From the NCBI GenBank assembly GCA_963702525.1, contig CAVPCY010000009.1, forward strand, positions 97,228 to 161,227: a DNA stretch of 64,000 bases, read 5' to 3'. The notes below the pieces were generated by a model. It saw nothing but the letters and a program-made list of their open reading frames with translations. It ran no database searches and was not told where the DNA came from. A program made the position numbers and the translations under genes. Numbering within the stretch: position 1 is the first letter of the stretch; every line of letters starts with the position of its first letter. Shown here piece by piece: positions 56,792 to 64,000 of the stretch. The stretch is from CAVPCY01 sp963702525. GTDB lineage: Bacteria > Actinomycetota > Coriobacteriia > Anaerosomatales > PHET01.

Positions 56792-57215
56792 CTAGCGCTT
56801 CTTCTCGGCGGCCTTGATCTGCAGATCGAACCACTCGAGATCACGCGCGCACTTCTGCACGCTCGTCGACAGCACTCTCGGGCAGCTCCGCAAGGCGCTG
56901 CTCGATGAGCGCCTTGGACTCACGCGCCCGGCTCGCGTCGATCTGCGAGACCGCGATCGCGGCATCGGCCAGCACGAGCACCTTGTCCTCGTGGACCTGG
57001 ATGTAGCCGCCCGAGACCGAGAACGTCTCCCACTCGTTGGCCTTCTCGCCGTGCTGCAGCCGGATCTCGCCCGGCGCAAGCTGCGACACGAGCGGGGCGT
57101 GCAGCGGCAGGATGCCGATCTCGCCGGTGGTCGTCATCGCGACCGCCATCCGCACCTCGTTCTTGTAGACGATGCGCTCGGGCGTCACGATCTCGCACAG
57201 GAGGGTCTTGGCCAT
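56792..57215 (-). CDS. atpC: ATP synthase epsilon subunit (frameshifted)
   Basis: Central-stalk subunit that can inhibit ATP hydrolysis. LLCEIVTPERIVYKNEVRMA, GEIGILPLHAPLVSQLAPGE, FSVSGGYIQVHEDKVLVLAD make a clear beta-sandwich, followed by helical SRARESKALIEQRLAELPES. Near 56841-56855 the frame breaks; the other frame continues RDLEWFDLQIKAAEKKR to a stop at 56792. About 140 residues joined. Last gene of the operon. Confidence 0.9.
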
Positions 57216-57224
57216 GTCGCCCCC

Positions 57225-58658
<1,434 letters not shown>

Positions 58659-59540
58659 CTAGTCCTCCAATGCGGCCGCACCGCCGATGATCTCGCTGAT
58701 CTCGGTGGTGATGGCTGCCTGGCGGGCCCGGTTGTAGCTCCGGGTCAGGGTGGTGATCATCTCCGACGCGTTGTCGGTGGCCGACTTCATCGCCTTGCGG
58801 CGAGCGCCGTGCTCGGCTGCTGCGGACTCCATGAGCGCGCGGAAGATCAGTGCCTCCACGTAACTCGGGAGCAGCGGGCCGAGCACCTCCTCGGCGTCGG
58901 GCTCGAACAGGTACTCGGCCGACACGTCAGAGCTCTCGGCCGCGTCGTCGAGCACGGTTGATGCTATCGGCAGCAACCGGTGGTTCTCCGGCGACTGGTC
59001 CGCAACGTTCACGAACCGGTTGAAGATCACGACGACCTCGTCGATCTCGGCCTCAGAGTAGGCACGGATGACGTGGTTGGCGATCGACTTCGCGTCGGCG
59101 AAGGTCGGCTTGTCCGAGATGTCGCGGTACTGCGCGACCGGCTCGACGCCGCGATACAGGAAGTACGCGGCAGCCTTCTTGCCCACGGTGATCAGGTCCA
59201 CCTCGGCGCCGGCCTGCTGCATCTCCCGCATGTAGGTCTCGGTCATGCGCAGGATGTTGCTGTTGAAAGCGCCGGCCAGCCCGCGGTCGGACGCCACCGA
59301 GATGGCGACGACGCGACGACGGTCCGGCCGCTCCTCGAGGAGCGGGTGAGTCGCGCCGCTCGCATAGCGCGTCACGTTGCCGAGAAGCTCCATCATCGCA
59401 AGCGCGTACGGGCGCGCCGCCTCGATGCGCTCCTGCGCCTTCTTGATCTTCGCCGTGGAGACCATCTCCATGGTGCGCGTGATCTGACGCGTGCTCTGCA
59501 CGCTCACTATCCGCTTCTTGATGTCGCGAAGATTGGCCAT
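58659..59540 (-). CDS. atpG: ATP synthase gamma subunit
   Basis: Rotor shaft of F1. 293 residues: N-terminal coiled-coil helix (LRDIKKRIVSVQSTRQITRT, MEMVSTAKIKKAQERIEAAR), central Rossmann-like part (SDRGLAGAFNSNILRMTETY) and C-terminal helix (KAMKSATDNASEMITTLTRS, YNRARQAAITTEISEIIGGA). Frame intact. Located between atpA and atpD in the standard order. Confidence 0.97.
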   Translation of the reverse strand: MANLRDIKKRIVSVQSTRQITRTMEMVSTAKIKKAQERIEAARPYALAMMELLGNVTRYASGATHPLLEERPDRRRVVAISVASDRGLAGAFNSNILRMTETYMREMQQAGAEVDLITVGKKAAAYFLYRGVEPVAQYRDISDKPTFADAKSIANHVIRAYSEAEIDEVVVIFNRFVNVADQSPENHRLLPIASTVLDDAAESSDVSAEYLFEPDAEEVLGPLLPSYVEALIFRALMESAAAEHGARRKAMKSATDNASEMITTLTRSYNRARQAAITTEISEIIGGAAALED

Positions 59541-59554
59541 CGGCTCGTCGTCCC

Positions 59555-61121
<1,567 letters not shown>

Positions 61122-61679
61122 TTATGCCTCACCTCCCTGCGATGCGTTCGAGAGCGTGGCGCGCATCGCGTCGAGCTGCGAGGAGAGGCTCCCGTCGAGC
61201 ACGCGCCCGGCGACGTTGATGCGGATACCACCGAGAATCGACCCGTCCACGCGCTCACGCAGCGTGACCGGGCGGCCGAGAGCTGCGGCGAGCTTCTCGG
61301 TGAGTGACGCGCGAAGCGCGTCGGTAAGCGGGATGGCCGTGGTGACCTCGGCGACGACGATGCCGCGCTCGGACTCGGCGATCTCGCCGAACCGCTCGGC
61401 GATCGTGCCAAGAGAGGCGCCGAGACCGCGCTCGATCGCCAGACTGGCGATGGCGACCGCCTCCGGTGCGACCTGGCCTGAGAAGACGTCGCGGAAGATC
61501 GCGCGCTTCTTCTCGGCAGGCAGCGACTCGTCGGCGAGCGCATCGCGCAGCTCGACACTGCCCTGCACGGTCTCGACGACCGTGCGCATCCCGGCGTCGA
61601 CCGCGTCGACGTCGCCGGCAGTGTTGGCGAGCTCGAAGAGGACCCGTGCGTAGGTCCCGATGCTCTCGCTAGTTGTCAT
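61122..61679 (-). CDS. atpH: ATP synthase delta subunit
   Basis: Peripheral-stalk subunit joining b to alpha. 185 residues: SIGTYARVLFELANTAGDVD, ALADESLPAEKKRAIFRDVF, FGEIAESERGIVVAEVTTAI and the typical C-terminal GRPVTLRERVDGSILGGIRI. It overlaps the end of atpF by 11 bp and abuts atpA. Intact. Confidence 0.95.
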   Translation of the reverse strand: MTTSESIGTYARVLFELANTAGDVDAVDAGMRTVVETVQGSVELRDALADESLPAEKKRAIFRDVFSGQVAPEAVAIASLAIERGLGASLGTIAERFGEIAESERGIVVAEVTTAIPLTDALRASLTEKLAAALGRPVTLRERVDGSILGGIRINVAGRVLDGSLSSQLDAMRATLSNASQGGEA

Positions 61680-62249
61680 TCAGGCCGCCCACCTCTGCAA
61701 CGTACTGCTCGATGAGCTTGGCGTGGTCGTCAGCCGAGAGCTTCTCGCCGATGAGCTTGCCGGCAACGGCGACGGACAGACTCGCGACCTCACCCTGCAG
61801 CTCTGCGACGGCGGCCTTGCGCTCGGCGTCCATGACCTCATGCGCCTTCGCGACGACCGCGGCGGCCTCTTCGTTCGCCTTGGCGACGATCTCTTCCTTC
61901 ATCGTCTCGGCGACCTTGCGACCCTGCTCGATGACCTTGGCGGCCTCGCTGCGAGCCTCGGCCATCTGCTTCCTGTAGTCCTCGAGCAGACGCTCCGCCT
62001 CGACCTTGGTCTCCTCGGCCTTCTCCAGCGACTCGGAGATGCGCGCCGCGCGGGCGTCGACCATGCCCAGGATCGCCGGCATGGCGAACTTGTAGAGCAG
62101 GAAGAACAGGATGCCGAACGCGAGCCACGTGGGCCAGATGTTCGCGGGGTTCGGATAGACCGACCCCAGCGTCGCGGCGAGCCCGCCGCCGCCTTCCGCG
62201 GCGCCTCGGCGGCAGCCTCGCTGGCAAATGCCAATTCAGTGAAGAACAC
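61669..62249 (-). CDS. atpF: ATP synthase b subunit (frameshifted)
   Basis: Peripheral-stalk subunit with one membrane helix. GTG at 62249 (good GGAGGT) gives FFTELAFASEAAAEA; one base appears missing near 62195-62215, after which the frame carries LAATLGSVYPNPANIWPTWL, the membrane helix AFGILFFLLYKFAMPAILGM, and the long coiled coil (KVEAERLLEDYRKQMAEARS onward). About 193 residues joined. The N-terminal stretch before the helix is longer than in many b subunits. Confidence 0.9.
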
Positions 62250-62280
62250 GACTGACCTCCGTCCTTTTCGTAGAGGGGCC

Positions 62281-62496
62281 CTACATCAGGAACGTGAGGA
62301 CGAAGCCGAGCAGCGCGAGGGCCTCGGTGAAGGCGATCGCGATGAACATCGTCGTCTGAAGGCGACCGGCCATCTCAGGCTGGCGGGCCATGGCCTCGAG
62401 GGCCTTGCCGCCGATGATGCCGATGCCCAGGCCCGGGCCGATTGCGGCGAAGCCGTAGGCGATACCCTTACCGATGGCGATGAGACCTGCTTCCAC
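62281..62496 (-). CDS. atpE: ATP synthase c subunit
   Basis: Two-helix ring subunit, 71 residues: GFAAIGPGLGIGIIGGKALE, loop ARQPEM, then FIAIAFTEALALLGFVLTFL. The ion-binding carboxylate is the Glu of FTEAL. The Gln and Ser/Thr that complete a Na+ site (as in Ilyobacter) are absent (GLGIGI, EA), so a proton-type ring is expected. GTG start 7 bp after AGGAGG. Confidence 0.95.
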   Translation of the reverse strand: MEAGLIAIGKGIAYGFAAIGPGLGIGIIGGKALEAMARQPEMAGRLQTTMFIAIAFTEALALLGFVLTFLM

Positions 62497-62592
62497 TGCA
62501 TTTCCTCCTTCTACGTTCTACGCCCGCTTCGCAGGCACAGACTTCACTTCTCACAGCGCCGGGGCTGCCCGGCGCTTGGTTCCCAAGGTTGA

Positions 62593-63475
62593 CTAGTGCT
62601 CCGATGCGTGGACGGAGCTCTGGATGTAGACGGCGGTCAGGATCGTGAACACGTACGCCTGGATGAAGGCCACGAAGAGCTCGAAGGCGTACATGATGAG
62701 CAGGAAGACCATCGAGACTCCGCCGACCGCGAATCCGCCGATGCCGCCGGGAGCGCGGGCTGCACCAGCGGCCAGAACATCGCGACGAACGCCGCGAAGA
62801 TGCCCAGCACGATGTGGCCGGCGAACATGTTGGCGAAGAGTCGAACGGCCAGCGTGAGCGGCCGGACAAGGAAGGTCGAGATGAACTCGAGGATGAACAG
62901 GAAGCCGCCGAGCAGGATGCGGCCGGCGAGCCCCATCTCGCGAACACCCGAGGGGATCAGGCTCTTGAAGTAGCCGAAGAAGCCGTTCTTCTGGAAGCCG
63001 ACCCACACGAAGATCAGCCAGCTCAGCAGCGCCAGCGCGGTCGTGCCGCCGAAACTGCCGGCGAACGACTTGCCTCCCGGGATGAGCCCGAGGAAGTTCG
63101 ACACGAGAATCAGGAAGAAGAATGTGGCAAGCAGGCCCGTGTACTTGGGGCCGTCCTTCTCGCCGATCACGTCGACGGACATGTCGCGGATGAACTCAAG
63201 GCCCATCTCCATGACGCCGGTGAACCGGCCGGCGGGCGCGAGGTCGGCGGCCTTGCCGCTCTGCTCGGCGATCGCAAGCGCTTTCGAGAGCTGTTGGCAG
63301 CGACGATCCACATCACCGCGACCACCACGCTCGCGATCAGGAGCCACGCCGTGTAGTTGGTCATGATCGCCCACTCAACTACCGGCTTCTTGTACTCCAT
63401 CGTGTAGTAGGGAAGCACCGAGAGCTCGTGTAGCAGCTCGGCGATCTTCTCTTTCAGCAACTCCTGGAATTCCAC
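62593..63475 (-). CDS. atpB: ATP synthase a subunit (frameshifted twice)
   Basis: Proton-channel subunit of Fo. From GTG at 63475: helix region EWAIMTNYTAWLLIASVVVA, then, after a break near 63290-63303, QLSKALAIAEQSGKAADLAP and MSVDVIGEKDGPKYTGLLAT, the conserved LTLAVRLFANMFAGHIVLGI (essential Arg), a second break near 62750-62766, and the final helix SMVFLLIMYAFELFVAFIQA YVF ending HASEH. About 295 residues joined. The most often interrupted gene of the operon. Confidence 0.9.
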
Positions 63476-63490
63476 GCGGCCGTCTCCCTC

Positions 63491-63823
63491 CTAGTGTGCA
63501 GCGCCCGAAGGCTTACGGTGTCGCTGGATCCTCGAGTAGCGGACCAGCTCGATCGTGTACAGAACGAAGAAGCCGCCCGCCAAGGAGAGCGCGAACGGCT
63601 TGAACCCGGAAGGGGCGAGGGACTTGTAGCCCCAAAGCAACAGCGTTGCGACCGCGAGCCGGCCGAACAGCGACACCGCCACGAGCGCCAGCCCGATGCC
63701 GGCATCATCGGGCCGTACCATCGAGAAGCTCGAACGGGAAACGAAGAAGAGGCCTGCCGCACACACAAGACCAAGGATGATGCCGACAGCCGGGTTACCG
63801 AGTAGGTCGACGATATCGCTCAC
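63491..63823 (-). CDS. AtpI-like small membrane protein ahead of the ATP synthase genes
   Basis: About 110 residues with four hydrophobic helices (NPAVGIILGLVCAAGLFFVS; GIGLALVAVSLFGRLAVATL; LAGGFFVLYTIELVRYSRIQ), ending in basic HRKPSGAAH. By place and size it matches subunit I of ATP synthase operons, thought to help c-ring assembly. The start is unsure: GTG at 63823 is used, but the frame is open to the window edge. Poor sequence conservation of the family limits confidence. Confidence 0.6.
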   Translation of the reverse strand: MSDIVDLLGNPAVGIILGLVCAAGLFFVSRSSFSMVRPDDAGIGLALVAVSLFGRLAVATLLLWGYKSLAPSGFKPFALSLAGGFFVLYTIELVRYSRIQRHRKPSGAAH

Positions 63824-64000
63824 TACCGTGCTCAGTTGCGCTTCCCCTCTTGCGATGTGATCAAAACGCGAATCAGAGCATGCGTTCAGCGAGACAACGG
63901 ACACCGTGGGAGGTTCTCGCGAGTGGCTCGCGGTGACCAACTGTGTTTCGCCGGACCGCCGGGTAGCCCGACGGCGCGAACATCGTAGCCGAACGTTCAC

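Noticed and set aside
62281..62496. Na+-type c subunit
   Set aside because: The Gln and Ser/Thr ligands of Na+ rings are missing (GLGIGI; FTEAL), so proton coupling is more likely.

Overview
The window is GC-rich (about two thirds G+C by eye) and comes from a bacterium whose gene orders are typical of Actinomycetota: murI / metallo-beta-lactamase / rph / rdgB, ftsE-ftsX with smpB and prfB nearby, a SARP-type regulator and an L,D-transpeptidase. It also has features uncommon in aerobic actinomycetes: a full chemotaxis cluster, a transketolase split into two genes, HD-GYP proteins, and an HPF-SecA-RF2 arrangement like that of Firmicutes. My best guess, from gene content only, is a motile (probably twitching) deep-branching actinobacterium of the Coriobacteriia / OPB41 type. 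Almost everything is on the minus strand; only three genes are on the plus strand (a Wzt-like fragment, an L,D-transpeptidase and a 140-residue unknown).

Layout. 1-3.6 kb: end of a Wzt-like gene, tRNA-Gly and tRNA-Pro, then rdgB, rph, a cyclic-nucleotide-phosphodiesterase-like MBL protein and murI. 3.6-14.1 kb: a chemotaxis operon (DUF4388, CheR-TPR, response regulator, PilB/GspE-like protein with lost catalytic motifs, two CheW, MCP, CheA with a receiver domain, CheB). 14.3-16.4 kb: L,D-transpeptidase, UroD-like protein, unknown. 16.4-22.7 kb: tmRNA, small membrane protein, SmpB, M42 peptidase, geranylgeranyl-reductase-type flavoprotein, RNase R, unknown. 22.7-33.3 kb: CtpA, FtsX, FtsE, split transketolase, YitT-type membrane protein, PHP phosphoesterase, RF2, SecA. 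33.3-41.4 kb: a regulatory island (STAND-TPR-SARP regulator, IS remnant, DUF5317, membrane HD protein, membrane HD-GYP protein, a 25-residue peptide, an unknown). 41.5-47.3 kb: HPF, a polar amino acid ABC transporter with two binding proteins, ComF. 47.3-51.7 kb: AEC transporter and the MtnA / AhcY / PNP salvage block. 51.8-56.7 kb: LCP-family protein, nucleotide-sugar dehydrogenase, FabZ, MurA. 56.7-63.8 kb: the F1Fo ATP synthase operon with an AtpI-like gene.

How it fits together. In Bacillus subtilis and relatives comF, hpf, secA and prfB are neighbours. Here that backbone is still in order but is opened twice, by the ABC transporter (between comF and hpf) and by the 8 kb regulatory island (between hpf and secA). 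The island joins two HD-type membrane proteins with a very large TPR-containing SARP regulator, and a perfect 10-bp repeat with 11-bp period, the spacing SARP proteins prefer, lies just past the regulator's stop codon. The chemotaxis cluster has a nearly sensor-less MCP and a PilB-like protein in which every ATPase motif is degenerate, which suggests a pilus-linked signalling system with a pseudo-ATPase.

Caution about sequence quality: fourteen genes, many of them essential (atpA, atpB, atpC, atpF, murA, both transketolase halves), are each interrupted by one or two single-base frameshifts, about nineteen in all, while the protein similarity continues in another frame. This looks like residual indel error in the assembly and not gene decay. 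I annotate these genes over their full span and give the junctions.
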